Of a DNA stretch of 64,000 bases, positions 1 to 11,402 are shown one piece after another. This DNA comes from Marsupella aquatica. Lineage: Eukaryota > Marchantiophyta. Position 1 is the first letter of the stretch; each line of letters starts with the position of its first letter. The stretch covers positions 28,644,001 through 28,708,000 of the forward strand of contig OZ316892.1 of the NCBI GenBank assembly GCA_973895155.1. Direction: 5' to 3'. The translations under genes and the position numbers were made by a program. Under the pieces are notes generated by a model. The model was not told where the DNA came from. It searched no databases and saw nothing but the letters and a program-made list of their open reading frames with translations.

Positions 1-17
1 TGGTATAGGTTCAGTAA

Positions 18-519
18 TTACCTTATCTAACCTGTGATCCCACCACTGAGAAGGATGCGAAAAAAATTGCTGCCAGCGGCACTCTAATATCCTCTCTGGG
101 CCTGCCAAAGTCTGTAGGCACTAGTCAATTGAAGTTCTTAGGCGAAGAATCCATAGTCGTGAGTGTGAGTACAATTGGCAATTTCGATAGTTGACAAGGC
201 ATTCGCAGCTCATCATATCAGGTCGGTTTTTCTTCCAGGGGCCATTCTCGTATTTGAATTGTTTCTCTTCCTCTCAAATTCGAACTACCCATCACAATTG
301 CCACTCAAAACCGGCATGATATTGAAAGGTTACGTAGTTTCCAAAGATCAAGCAGCATCGTCCTCCATACATTCAGGAACGACAGTGCCTAAAACTATAA
401 ACCCTGTCCACCAGGGCTGCCAATTCAATTCAAGTTCTTGGCCAGAATCCGTCGGTGAGAGTGACTACAAAGTTATGGGAATTTATGCCATTCTGACTAA
501 GAAGCGCGGCTTCATGTGA
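18..519 (+). CDS. possible 3'-terminal exons of a gene entering from the left edge
   Basis: An open frame from 18 reads CDPTTEKDAKKIAASGTLIS and on through LGLPKSVGTSQ to LGEESIV, and meets a good donor (GTGAGT) at 159. A second open stretch ending at 519 (last residues AILTKKRGFM) could be the terminal exon, with acceptor candidates around 214-238. An AATAAA at 928-933 could be its polyadenylation signal. I do not recognise the protein and there is no conserved motif, so this is a composition and splice-signal call only. It may equally be untranslated or decayed sequence. Confidence 0.25.
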
Positions 520-1086
520 ATATAGACGAGTGTATAGATGGACGAGAATAACCAGAAAGAGAGGAATCAAAAATTCCAGATAGAATACCATACGGCCAAG
601 AAGAAGAAGAAGTGTGTTTGAAGAAGGGAATGCCGAAGTGAAGTACACCTTATATCGACGAGTCCCATGTCGAACCAGTGCTCCCCTCGCTGCCATTGCT
701 CCCCGCTCCCGCCTGCTGTCTTCTGTAGCAACATTGAAATTGAAGTCTGTGGTCTGTGGTCTAGGGCAAAGGGTAGGGAGCAAGTGTATATATCGTTTAT
801 GCTAAGGTGCCCTAAATGATCAACATTTAAGAAATTTGGGGGGTTTGCACTCGTGTTCTGGTCATACACATTGTGGGCTTGTGAACTACTCGTCAGTTTT
901 TGGCTTGAAATGAGCGCTTTACTTAGCAATAAAAGGTGAACAACTTGTCGATTTTGTGTTTGTATTGCGAGGAAGCATAATTACGCTCTGAGACCCCATA
1001 GCTCTTAAACCCTGAGTGTCCATACACAGGGAGAAGTGGCTCTTAAACCCTTGTAACTCTTCATTATAAACCCCTATAGCTCAATA

Positions 1087-1650
1087 CCTGTGCGTTGCAC
1101 AAAAGATGTTGTGTCGGCCAAGAGTGGTTGAGAAAAAACATTTCATGTCGGTCAAGAGGTCGTAGAGAAAAAAGATGTTGCATCGGCCAAGAGGTCGTTG
1201 AGAAAAAAGATATCGTGTCGGCCAAGATGTTATTGAGAAAAAAGATGCCGTGTCGGTCAAGAAGTTGTTGAGACAAAGGATGTCGTGTTAGCTAAGAAGT
1301 CATTGAGAAAAAAATTGTCATTTTGGCCAAGAAGTTGTTGAGACAAAGGATGTTGTGTCATCTAAGAAGTCGTTGAGAAAAAAAATGTCGTGTCGGTAAA
1401 GATGTCGTTGAGGAAAAACACCCGTGCGTTGCACAAAAGATGTCATTAAGAAAAAAGATGTTGTGTTGCCCAAGATGTTCTTATGTGAAAGATGTCATGA
1501 AATAAAAAGATGGCATTAAGAAAAAATAAGTAATTTTGCCAAATACGCCATTATGTGAAAGATGTCATTAAGAAAAAGGTGTCCTTTTGTCAAAGATATT
1601 GTAAATTAAAAGATGTTATAAGTGTCATTTCACCCTAGAAGCTGTTGTTA
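1087..1650. repeat. 35-bp minisatellite with CGTTGCAC hairpin motifs
   Basis: Imperfect tandem copies of a unit of about 35 bp, each with a core like GATGTCGTGTCGGCCAAGA followed by GTCGTTGAGAAAAAA. The best copies lie at 1100-1420; more diverged copies run to about 1650. The array starts directly after CCTGTGCGTTGCACA (1087-1101), and a second CCCGTGCGTTGCAC lies inside it at 1421-1434. Reading frames through it are repeat artefacts. A related array lies at 56.41-57.20 kb. Confidence 0.75.
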
Positions 1651-2954
1651 TGTGAAAGATATTGTGAACTAAAAATTTAAGGAGGGAAGGAGCGAGTCAA
1701 CCAAGAGTCAGGGTTGTCGCGGCTTGATCCCGAGCTCAATGCTATCGTCACGACCAGCATCCAAGGGGTGGCATGGTGTTTTTGGTCCTATTCCTTTGTC
1801 TTTGTAATAGTCAAACTATTTTGTTTTGTTTTTTTACCCACAATGTCCCTGCATTTGAATGACAACCACTCTATAAATTGGTGTCTATTTGAATGACGAC
1901 CACTCTATACTGGGCGAGGGGCTGCCCTTTATTGCGAGTGTGCCCCTCAATGCCCGTGCCATGCGCTTCACTATGTCTTTGGGTCTTATTGCTTTTGTTT
2001 TTTGGCATTGAGAATGACAGTGCAAGTGAGTGTAAAAATCACCACAAATATTGGGAGAAAAGGTTTTAATTGATTAGTGTATGAAATTCCTCTATTGACT
2101 AAAATACTGTTACTAATTAAACTTTTCTTACTAGTATTTACTCAAAACTAACAAAAATATACTTCATCACAATATTAAATATATATAATATTTACTTGCA
2201 GGTATAATATTTCCTTGCATGTATCGTGTAGAGGATCCTCCTTGATCCTCGTGCATTGTTAAAGTTTTTCACTTGTTTTAGTTGGTGTCTAGTGTGATTA
2301 TTTGTTGCAACAATGATGCAACTTTTTGTGAGTCACACTAAACCCAAGTCACACTTTGGCTTTATTACTTATCTTTGACTAAATTTTTAAATTTTTGTGC
2401 CCTGCATATTTGAATGACAACCACTTCATTTTTTGGCGCAACGTTGTATTATAGTTCTTGATAGCACTTAAACCACTAGTGTCCAAATGATTCCATCCTA
2501 GCTTTCTACTTCCCTGTTCTCCTCCCTCTGCCCTATGTTGAGGAGAGCCAACTATTAATAGAGGCTCATGGTCAACAAGGTCCATTTGGGGAACACTACT
2601 GATTTAAGACAAAAGTGTGAAGGTTAGTAAGCGCAAGACAAACCTGCCTGATAGCCTTATGGCCATGCGCTGCACAATCGTCATTGCAGAAAGTAATGTT
2701 GAAGTAGAGGGCAAGCTTTAAGGGCTGGCAAGGTTGGCGACCAAGCAATGACTTTGTGTTGACTTGCAACAGATGAAAGCCTATATTTTACTGTGTTGTT
2801 CATAGCAACGGCTTTTTGCTCTATTACTCTAAATGACCATTGACAAGGGTGGTGGCATAGGTAACGCTTGCACTTTAAAGAATTTGGAAGGTGTTGGATT
2901 TTCACAAACTTTAGGGGTATTCTGGTAAATTTTGGCAACTTGTGGGGGTTATTA
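1651..2954. other. intergenic, AT-rich, no gene seen
   Basis: Low-complexity AT-rich sequence with short ORFs only and no recognisable domain. The phrase on bulky 'gaatgacaaccactctat' recurs at 1857-1876 and in variant form at 1890-1908 and 2413-2428, which suggests an old dispersed repeat. The segment abuts the Copia LTR at 2955. Confidence 0.5.
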
Positions 2955-3300
2955 TGTTGAGCATAGACGACATTCGCAACGGCAAGCCCATGAACCATCC
3001 AATGCACAAGAGTCGACATAGAGAGATACGTGGTTCACCTCCACATGAGGCTACGTCCACGGGAACACACAAGAGCTTTACTGCACTCTAGGCCGACCGG
3101 CCATACCAAGCATCCACAGCGCAAGCTCTCCCTATCTCTCAACTAGCTTCGTAACAATGAGCCTAAGTTCCACCCAGGGTCTGGCATCAGCCCTGGCTAT
3201 ATGCACAACAATACTACCGCAAACATTAGCTAAGTCTTAACCCAAATTAGACTAACTATGATTAGCTCATGAGTCACAAAATTAGAGCAATATCTAACAA
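2955..3300 (-). repeat. Copia 3' LTR (346 bp)
   Basis: Starts TGTTGAGCATAGACGAC and ends GCAATATCTAACA, so on the minus strand it runs TGTTAGATATTGC to CTCAACA with TG/CA ends. It matches the LTR at 60763-61109 and the solo LTR at 38455-38797 over its whole length. The minus strand immediately before it reads AAGGGGAAGTT, a polypurine tract, which identifies this as the 3' LTR. The flank on its outer side is TATTA. Confidence 0.9.
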
Positions 3301-3493
3301 ACTTCCCCTTGACTCTTGTCTTGGGGACTGGACTAAATGCTACCATATGGAATCCTCAGTGGGAAGTTCTAGACAATCACCAAACTAGGTCCCCCCTAAA
3401 ACCACAAGGGTTAACTAGAACTAAGCCGTAGCCAAACCAGAATGAGTAATCCATATATAAATAGTCACACACTGTTAAATAACTCTACTTGCA

Positions 3494-3911
3494 CTACAAC
3501 TGCAAAATCTGCAAAGTAGCACGGTGTCTTGAAAAACTCTCCAAATGAATCACTTTGGTAAAGGCATCAACGGGATTGAGCTTTCCATCAATCTTGACTA
3601 GCTCAAAACTTTTATCAGACACTGCTTGCCTGATAAAATGGTACCTGATATCAATGTGCTTCACCTTGCTATCCATCACCTGGTTAGCAGCCAAGTGAAG
3701 AGCACTCTGATTATCATAGTTTAGAGACATTTTGCCATGCTCTAAATCCATCTCCGCAATCAACTTGTCCAACCAAATTGCTTCATTTTCTGCTTTTGCT
3801 GCTGCAACATACTGTGCTTCTATAGTAGACTGAGATATACACTTCTGCAAGGTAGATTTCCAATTGATACATTCTCCTCCGAGAGTAAATACAAACCCAG
3901 TTGTAGACCTC
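3494..3911 (-). pseudogene. Copia RNase H domain, 3' part of pol
   Basis: The minus frame reads STTGFVFTLGG and then WKSTLQKCISQSTIEAQYVA, the RNase H core typical of Copia pol, followed by DNQSALHLAAN and DIRYHFIRQ with the conserved D and H residues of the subdomain. The frame appears to continue to 3946, but bases beyond 3911 belong to the inserted DNA transposon; the upstream part of the domain continues at 8797. The domain is intact in this stretch but separated from RT, so it is non-functional. Confidence 0.9.
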
Positions 3912-4504
3912 GAAGGGTTAACTAAGTGTATATTTTGGGGTACCACGTGCGATCCTAGCCAAATATAAATAGACCTATTTTTTATAAAGAAAATATTCCA
4001 AGAATATTCTCTATTTTCAATATTAATAACCTATTTTACTTTATAAAAGATATATATTATAGAATATTCTATAAACATGAGTTTATAATTTACCTTCTTT
4101 TGCCTCCTATGTTCTTTAAAAATTTACACTGTTTATCGAAAATACTATTACTACCCAAATAGTGTTACTCCTGAATTAGTCTAACTAACACTAATTTTTG
4201 AGTGCTAAGGATTTGGGTCTGAATTAACACTAATTATGATAGTTAGGCTTATTACACTAATATGGACAAAAATCTAGGATAGTTGACTTTGTGACACTAA
4301 TTTTGGCTTGCTCATGCAACATGACACAAGCTAAATTATGAATTCTTTTCAATACGCAGTGAATTTTGTCTTTCAAAAATCAATACAGATTTTGTCGTGA
4401 ACAACATGAGAGGCTAACTGAAGCCAACAAGGCCACATCTTGTTGCAAGGCAAATTGTCTCTCAAGCTAAAATTAAATAGAAGCCACGAGAATCCTGATT
4501 TGTT

Positions 4505-4745
4505 TGGAAATTAACCACATATTCTCATGCCATGGATTGTGTGAATAGTACTTGGATTGCAATTGTGTGTTTGTTCCCCACCTGTTTAAAATTCAGCCAC
4601 AAATTCTCAAGCCATGGATTGTACGTATAGGAATTGAATTGCAATTGGGTTTCCTATTGTTCAAAAATCAGCCACGTATTCTTATCCCATGGACTATACG
4701 TACAAGAATTGGAGTTGCAATTGTTTGTTCCGCATTGGATCCCTG
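4505..4745. repeat. three imperfect copies of an ~80-bp repeat inside the DNA transposon
   Basis: Each copy has a cluster like CCACATATTCTCATGCCATGGA followed by TTG..TAGGAATTG and GCAATTG; copies start near 4513, 4597 and 4670. They lie just upstream of the transposase and may be part of its 5' control region or binding-site array (inference). Confidence 0.6.
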
Positions 4746-4942
4746 ATTGTGAGGAACACAAATTTTGATTTACAATCCTGGTCCAGGCTGATTTGAGGTT
4801 GATGTCAAGAATCAATTAAGATTTATTTGGCAATTTGATTGGTGTCTTTGGGTTTATTTTGAAGAGTCCCATCAAGCTCAATCAAAGGATATTGGCTATT
4901 TTTGTTAGAATAGTCCACTTTTGTACGATCTCCCGTGCAAAC

Positions 4943-6523
4943 ATGAATTTTGGTAGTCCATTGTTGCAAGCATTTTCAAATGTCTGCCCGTATGTCATAC
5001 CACCTTCCAATCCTGCAGAGCCCATAGATGATGCCCGAGTAGATGAAAATTGTGATCCCAATGTGACAGTCGCTAGACGTAGGCTCCAATGTGTCTCCAC
5101 AAAGGCCCAAAGGGTGAAGGTGGTGAAGTGGATGCAAGAAACAATCGCTACCAGAGGTGATGACAAGAACATTGTCTCTGAGGCTGTGAGATACTTTCCT
5201 GAAATTTTCGGGGCATAAAGTTACACAGCAAATATAGTCAAATGTTCCACATGGTGGAAAGAGAGGACCGAGCTTTTTGAAGCCCTGAAGAGTGACAACA
5301 TGAGCATTAGTCACACTTATTTGGGAGCAAGAAAGCGGGTGGAGTTAAAAGCTCGTCTAGGGAGGGGGAGGAAGGGGACAGCTTGGAGTACCTGGTTGTA
5401 CCCAATCGTGCGCTCTGAGTTCGAGAGGTTAAAAAGTGCAGGATTAAAATTTTCTCCCAAAGTCCTCTTGCTGGTGGCAAAAAATGCATTGCAGAGCAAT
5501 CCCCATCCTTCCTTTGGACCCAATGTCATCTTGGAAGATGATGACAGGCCTCTTATTGAGAGGATCACTCCACGTTGGGTGCAACAATTTCAAGAAACTT
5601 AGGGAATTGTTCATAGAAGTCAGACTGGCAAGTTAATGGTTTCACCAGCAAAAACTGAGTTTATTGAGAGAGGTGTCGCCTATCACGTGGGGCAGTTAGC
5701 ACGTGGGTTTTGTAGTGGGGCACTTGATGAAAATCTTGTTGAAAACATGGACGAGACCCACTTCATTATCAATATGGATAATGACCAAACGCTTGGATTC
5801 AAAGGGGACCAGGAAGTCAAGTATGTTGACATCGTGAGTGGTGGAGTCGGCATCACTATGGTGGTGAAAACTATGGGTGGGGTGGCTGGAAAAATTGCAA
5901 CTCCATTTCTGATTTTTTAAAATGACAATTGCTCCTACCCTATTCGCGGGGTGCCAGATACAGTGCCTGGAGTTTGTTACCGCACTAGCAAAAAGAGCTT
6001 CATGACATCAGATTTGTTGAGTGAGTATTATAGTGAGCCTCGAGTGACTTGGGCTGCCCCTTCTGGCCACACAAAGATACAATGGATTGACAACTGCCCC
6101 GAGCATAAGATTACTCCACAATGTGAGGCTGCTTTGGAAAGAGTGAAGACAGAAATCCGTAGATTTCCAGAAGCAGCTACTCACTTGGTCCAGCCATGTG
6201 ATTCGTTTGTCATTAGCAAAATTAAGGACGCTTGGACCAGGAGATGGGAACAAAAAAAATTGGAGATGCTTCGAGATGCACAATGGCAAGGATCTGGCCT
6301 GATGGGCACTAGTGGGATGTTAAAGAACCCTGGGAAGAAGTATTTTTTGGAGTTAGCTGCAGCTAGTGTGAGAGACGTGAACAGCCAGGTCGACAAAAAG
6401 CATGGGATCAACTATGCAAGGAAGGCTATGATCAGGACAGGGTTGGGTCTCAACTTGAATGGCCAGTGGGAAGAAAGACAATTGACTCCTCAATTACAAG
6501 AAATCATTGGCAAGTATCATTGA
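4943..6523 (+). pseudogene. DDE superfamily (DDE_1/pogo-like) transposase, three in-frame stops
   Basis: One continuous frame from ATG 4943 to TGA 6521-6523, broken only by stops at 5216-5218 (TAA), 5600-5602 (TAG) and 5918-5920 (TAA), so about 526 codons. The N-terminal part contains TKAQRVKVVKWMQETIATR and, past the first stop, STWWKERTELFE, which resemble a helix-turn-helix DNA-binding region. The catalytic core shows ENMDETHFIINMDN (first Asp), VKYVDIVSGGVGITMVV, QWIDNCPEH (second Asp) and THLVQPCDSFVISKIKDAW, where pogo-type proteins have LQPxD. Such proteins cut and paste their own element in the nucleus. Two of the stops could be single C-to-T changes of Gln codons. Family assignment is from motif memory, without a search; DDE_1 versus a neighbouring DDE family is open. 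Confidence 0.82.
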
Positions 6524-6573
6524 AATTTTGATGGATATAGAGATGGACTTCCCCCCTTGAGGACGGGTCTCTT

Positions 6574-6840
6574 GTGGACCCGCTTGTGGAATCAACATTG
6601 ATTATTTCTCCTTTTGTGGATCCTCCTGTGGACCCAGCCTCAATTACTCCCCCTCTTGTGGATCCTCTTGTGGACCCAGCACCGATAGCTTCCATGAGCA
6701 ATGCAGGGAATATTTCAAATGAGGATGAGCATGTTGAACATGCATTTGATGTCTTCTGCGGAGAGGAGGACAAATCTGGTGATCTATGGAATTTCTTGGA
6801 TCAGGAATACGGTAATGATTGCACATTGGACAAAGAGTGA
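6574..6840 (+). pseudogene. ORF with DPLVDP repeats downstream of transposase
   Basis: 88 codons in another frame than the transposase, which ends 50 bp upstream. The first half is a short repeat (DPLVESTL, DPPVDPAS, DPLVDPAP) from a GTGGACCC-type minisatellite; the second half is acidic (SNEDEHVEHAFDVFCGEEDKS). It may be the frameshifted C-terminal tail of the transposase or a separate small ORF. No known domain. Confidence 0.35.
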
Positions 6841-7657
6841 GTAGTAGCATTGTGGATCTGTCTTGTCTGACCATCTGTTCTCATGCCTGTTGGCTTATGG
6901 CAACTTGAACGACGGCTCATGTTTAACGTTGTTTGTGTAGTAAAGAACATATTTAAAGTGTCACTACACACAATTCCTGGTCATTTTTGTATTTTCGTCA
7001 TTTTCTGATTTTTGTTGGTGGAGTTCTTGTTGTTGTTAGAATTTTGAACCAAGCTTTCAAATATTTTCCTTCAAAATTTGTCAGCATGCATTGAATAGCT
7101 GTTAGATTGATGGACTTGCCTCACGTCTAATAAGCAATCCATGCAAATCTCATCAAGAATAAATCTGTCCAAGTCAAGATTGATTTTATGGTGCTACCGA
7201 AGGCATCAAAGATCAAACACGAAAGAGTTGAAGTTCTTCCTGGCTTGCAATTAGCTTTGCTCTGCTTTCTTTGTATGTACCTGTACATTTTAGAAATTAT
7301 ATAGTGGTCAGTCTGCTTCCTCTATCTTGTGGCAATCTCCATGAACTGTCTCAGACCAGCAAATTAGCGTTGTGGATTTTGCCTCATTTGTCACTCTCTC
7401 TGGATCTTGTATTTTTCTTTTTGATTTCACTCAATTTCACGCCATTTTGACAAGTATTGTGCATGTTCTCTCAAACCAAGTGGTGAGAGACTCACACAAA
7501 TAGTGTTAGCTGATGATGACGTGGATGGATAATCTCCACTCCACTTGAATGAGATCCCGCCTGAGACGGTGATCTATCCATATGGTATTGGTTGTCAAAC
7601 TCTCTTGTGTCTCAGTCGTGTTCTATTTCTCAAGATTGCAAATATTTTGTTTACAAG

Positions 7658-8083
7658 ATGGCAAGGAATATCTTTCGTAATGTGGTCTGTTGTTTTTTGC
7701 CAGTCACCATGAGCAGCCAAACAACAATCATGAGTAGCCAAATAGTGAATCGTTTTGTTGCTCGTGGTGGTCTTCGTCATTATTACATTTCTGATGCCAC
7801 AACGCACACGGTGGCAAATTGTTGGGCTGAGGTCCAAGAACATTTGCAAGACTTTCCTGGTCTGTTGGAGCATTTTGCAGCAACCGTGCAATTTGTTTCC
7901 ATTGATTGGATAGAGTATTCGATGAAGTCAGACTCGTTGTTGTCTCTTGAAGCTTTTGTACTCAAACCAGATTTTGGATTTGAAGGTTCAAGTTCACCAG
8001 TCTTTGGTCTCGTGCTGCCTCCCGTGAAATTGACAGCTCTATTGCTTCAGGCTCGTATGGAGGCTTATATCAAGGCAACTTGA
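7658..8083 (+). CDS. unknown second ORF of the DNA transposon
   Basis: ATG 7658 gives about 141 codons (MARNIFRNVVCCFLPV at the start). It contains FVARGGLRHYYISDATTHT and DWIEYSMKSDSLLSLEAF. After its stop the same frame continues with EEKQKFDQEFFNMQKCESGG, which looks like former coding sequence. I recognise no family. It lies between the transposase and the right terminal repeat of the same element, so an accessory transposition role or captured sequence is possible (inference). Confidence 0.35.
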   Translation: MARNIFRNVVCCFLPVTMSSQTTIMSSQIVNRFVARGGLRHYYISDATTHTVANCWAEVQEHLQDFPGLLEHFAATVQFVSIDWIEYSMKSDSLLSLEAFVLKPDFGFEGSSSPVFGLVLPPVKLTALLLQARMEAYIKAT

Positions 8084-8784
8084 GAGGAAAAGCAGAAATT
8101 TGACCAGGAATTTTTCAACATGCAGAAGTGCGAAAGTGGTGGCAGGCGATAAAACGACCTTCTGGAAATAAGAAGAGACCAAGACTCTCTCACCAGATTC
8201 AGGGCCATGAGTAATTTAGGAATCAGGCTGTTAGTGCGGTAGACTAAACGGCTTGTATTAGATGTTAGACCTGTGATTCATAATCCAACATTGGATTCTG
8301 CAGACCAACTCTATTTTGTAATTTCAGATTGTGTATTTTTCTCAAGTTGGTTAGTTTCCATGAACGTGAATGTAATGCAATGTTTTTCATGTCAATTTTG
8401 TGTGCAGTTGTCGATATGGTGCTCTCTTCTTTCTTTGTGCAAATTTTGTGTGCACATCGGGAATTAATTTTTCAACTCAAAACCAAAATTCTAGAAATTG
8501 ATCAAGTATTCCTTACGGCAAAAACATGAACGACAAGTCACCAAAATAGTGTACCACGTAACAACTCAATTAGTGTTATCTTTAATGTTAATTAACGCGT
8601 ACACAATTAATGTTACTCATCAAATACTGTAAGTTATAGTAATTGAGGAGTGGAAAGAATTTTTACTGGCTACATAAATAGTGTTAGTAACACTATTTTT
8701 GGTAAACAGTGTAGTTAATTTCTATCAAAAATACCTATTTTTGATCACACGTGGTTCCTAAGATTTTTGATAGTCAACCCCCCG

Positions 8785-10825
8785 AGTTGTAGACCTCCTT
8801 ATGTCCAGACAGTCTCCATAGTCACAATCTACATAGCCAACCAACGTTCTATCTGATCTGTTATCAAATAATAATCCATAGTCCTGTGTGTTCCCTTCAA
8901 ATACCTGAGAATCCACTTCACAGCTTTCCAATGTACCTTCCCTAGATTTGACATGAATCTGCTAACCTTGCCCATCGCTAGGGTCAAGTCAGGCCTAGTA
9001 CAAGTTATCAAATACATCAGACTGCCTACTGCCTTCTCATAAGGAATCTTAGCCATCAGACCTTTCTCCACAGCATCCCTAGGAGAGAAAGTCGATGATA
9101 ACTTGAAATGTGAAGCTAAAGGAATACTCACTGGCTTACAGTTCTCCATGTTGAATCATGCAAGTACTTTCCTCACATACTGGCCTTGACTCAAGCACAA
9201 CAGTCCAGTATCAGAGTTCCTAAAAATCTTCATCCTTGAGATCCTCTTGGCCTTACCAAGATCCTTCATCCTGAATTCAACACTCAATTTTGCCTTGAGA
9301 CTGTGAACTCAGATTGATCTTTAGCCACAATTAGCATGTCATCCACATAGATCACCAGAATGATGAAACCAAATACATCATTCTTGACTGATTTCGTATA
9401 CACACAAGGATCATACACCATCCTTGTAAAACCTTGAGCAAGCATAAAATCATCAAACCGCTTGTTCCACTGTCTGGGAGACTGCTTCAATCCATACAAG
9501 GACTTGAGCAATTTGCAAACTAAGTTCTCTTGGCCCTTCTTCATAAAGCCTATTGGTTGTCTCATGAAGATCATCTCTTCCAAGTTGCCATAGAGAAAAG
9601 CAGTTACAACAACTATTTGATCCATCACCAGACCAAAAAACACAACAAATTGATACAAGATCTGAATTGGGGAATACTTAGCCACCAATGAAAAGACCTC
9701 ATTATAATCCACTCATTTCTCCTAAGTGAATCCCTTGGCAACAAGTCTTGCCTTGTAGATATTATCTCTACCCTCTGAAGGATTATCCTTCAACTTGTAA
9801 ATCTACTTGACATCTTGGAAGCTCCACCAGCTCCCATGTCTTTTTGTCACTCAAAGATTGCAATTCCCTCTGCATTGCTGCATTCACTCATGTTTCTGCT
9901 CTGAAGCACAAGCCTCATTGTATGAAGAAGGCTCTCCTTCTTCCAAGATCAAAGCCATATCATCATCATCAGGTGCAATGTCAATATCATCTAGCTTAGA
10001 TGAGTCTGCCCATTGACTATACCTGGTAGGAGCTCTAGTAGAACGGTTGGAAATTCTTCTAGTAGATGACTCAGGCTGATCTGCTGCTGCTTCTGGCTAA
10101 ATTTGAGGTACTCCAACAATAATATGCTCCTCTTGTTCCAACACAGGATCCAGCTCCAAACTTGGAGCTTCTCCATCTCTCTTGTCATGAATAGCATCAT
10201 GACTAATCACCCCCTCAACCCGGTCTGGGATGGGAAATTTCCCATTGTCCGTATGGGAGTCTTGAGAACTCTCCCCCTCCTTTGATGATCTGGATTCATT
10301 AAAGGACACATCTCTACTGACAATTAGTTTACAGGTTACTGAATCCCATAACTTATAACCCTTCACACCTTGCTGATAGCCAAGGAAAATGCACTTCTTG
10401 GACTTGGACTCCAACTTGGATCGAAGCTAGGAAGGTGTAAGCACATAGCATCACATCCAAAAATCCTTAGATGTGAGTAATCTGCTCGACGCCCATACCT
10501 CATTTCAAATGGCGTCTTGAATCCAATAGAATTGGATGGAGAAAACTTTACCAAATAAGCTGCAGTGTTGACAGCTTCAGCCCAAAATTCATGTGGTAAG
10601 CATGATTGACTCAACATACTCCTCGAGCGGTCCAATAGTGTTTGGTTGAGTCTCTCAGAATCACCATTCTATTGAGGAGTATAACTTGTTATGAGATGGC
10701 GGGTAATCCCCTGCTCCTTACAATACATTCTAAATTCCCAGGAACTGTATTCACCGTCGTTATCCAATCAAAGATATCTCACCTTATTATTAGTCTCATT
10801 CTCAACTTGGGCTTTCCACTCCTTA
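8785..10825 (-). pseudogene. Copia pol: integrase and reverse transcriptase
   Basis: From right to left the minus strand encodes the integrase C-terminal part (SMLSQSCLPHEFWAEAVNTAAY, 10635-10363), a serine-rich linker (10414-10097), and reverse transcriptase (9712-9284) with VVTAFLYGNLEEMIFMRQP, SLYGLKQSPRQWNKRFD and the catalytic VIYVDDMLIVAKD. The RT thumb and connection follow (9149-8829: CTRPDLTLAMGKVSRFMSN, VKWILRYLKGT). Frameshifts or stops fall near 10090-9990, 9712, 9284-9150 and 8829. The sequence is nearly collinear with 61.85-63.88 kb on the other strand. It is not functional. Confidence 0.9.
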
Positions 10826-10912
10826 CACTAGTACATTTTCAGCATTTTTCCGATGCTCCGATATCGCGAGAGCTTAGCCGTCCGAAACTAAACAAATCGG
10901 AAATGCAGAATT

Positions 10913-11016
10913 GTCCGACTTCAATAGTAACGCAATTTGCCATTCTTTTTGAATCGCATGTTAAGTCCGACTTCAATAGTAACGCAATTTGCCATTCTTT
11001 TTGAATCGCATGTTAA
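10913..11016. repeat. 52-bp direct duplication in CACTA subterminal region
   Basis: Two exact-looking 52-bp copies (10913-10964 and 10965-11016) starting GTCCGACTTCAATAGTAACG. Each contains TCCGA and lies among the TCCGA/TCGGA motifs; in related elements such motifs bind the TNPA-type protein (established for En/Spm), so the duplication may add binding sites. Confidence 0.85.
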
Positions 11017-11402
11017 CCTTCCGATGCAAATGTAAACGGTCCTTCCTTCCGTTAGTTTTAGAATCGGATGTCTTCCGATAATATTAGTAACGGAAATGTA
11101 TCGGACAAGTATCCGATAACTGTTAAGAGGGGTCCGATGCAGACTGAATTGGACAAGGTTTCGGAATTAAGATAAGATGTTTCTGACAATTATGCAATGT
11201 TCATTGTATCGGATATGGTGTGGAAAACGAATACTCATAACTTTATTAAGAAATCTGGTCCCTTCCATAGTAGAGGGAACATGAAATACAACAATGATAT
11301 ATATAATGCCGGTAAAAATAAACATATGGAGGGGTCCTACGCAATTAATCCCAAGTTACACTAGCTAGCAAGGACCTCAAGGCTTGGGGTCCAAATCTTC
11401 AA

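Larger units (their letters stand above)
3912..8784 (+). mobile_element. complete DDE-transposase DNA transposon (4.87 kb) inserted in Copia RNase H
   Basis: The uninterrupted target can be reconstructed from the related Copia copy at 63.88 kb. The insertion is bracketed by AGTTGTAGACCTC at 3899-3911 and 8785-8797, a target duplication of 8 to 13 bp depending on where the terminal repeat ends. The terminal inverted repeats are imperfect: GGGTTAACTA and then ACCACGTGCGATC on the left, against GGGTTGACTA and then ACCACGTGTGATC on the complement of the right end. Subterminal zones (4140-4340 and 8540-8720) are rich in the octamer TAGTGTTA/TAACACTA. Cargo: a decayed transposase (4943-6523) and one or two unknown ORFs. 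Confidence 0.88.
2955..10825 (-). mobile_element. Ty1/Copia retrotransposon, minus strand, nested and truncated
   Basis: Reading right to left, the pieces are integrase (10825-10363), reverse transcriptase (about 9990-8829), RNase H (8797, then 3911-3494), a polypurine tract (complement of about 3301-3315) and the 3' LTR (2955-3300). The order GAG-pre-integrase/IN-RT-RNH defines Copia. A DNA transposon (3912-8784) interrupts the RNase H region, and the CACTA terminus at 10826 interrupts integrase. Gag, protease and the 5' LTR are not found right of the CACTA end in this window. The coding parts carry several stops and frameshifts, so the element is dead. The copy at 60.76-64.0 kb is a close relative in the opposite orientation. 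Confidence 0.92.

Noticed and set aside
430-929. Minus-strand ORFs of 117-120 codons
   Set aside because: No motif; they oppose the possible plus-strand exon and its AATAAA, and the frames overlap each other.
3912-3946. N-terminal residues (MVPQNIHLVN) of the RNase H ORF
   Set aside because: They are translated from the end of the inserted DNA transposon, not from Copia.
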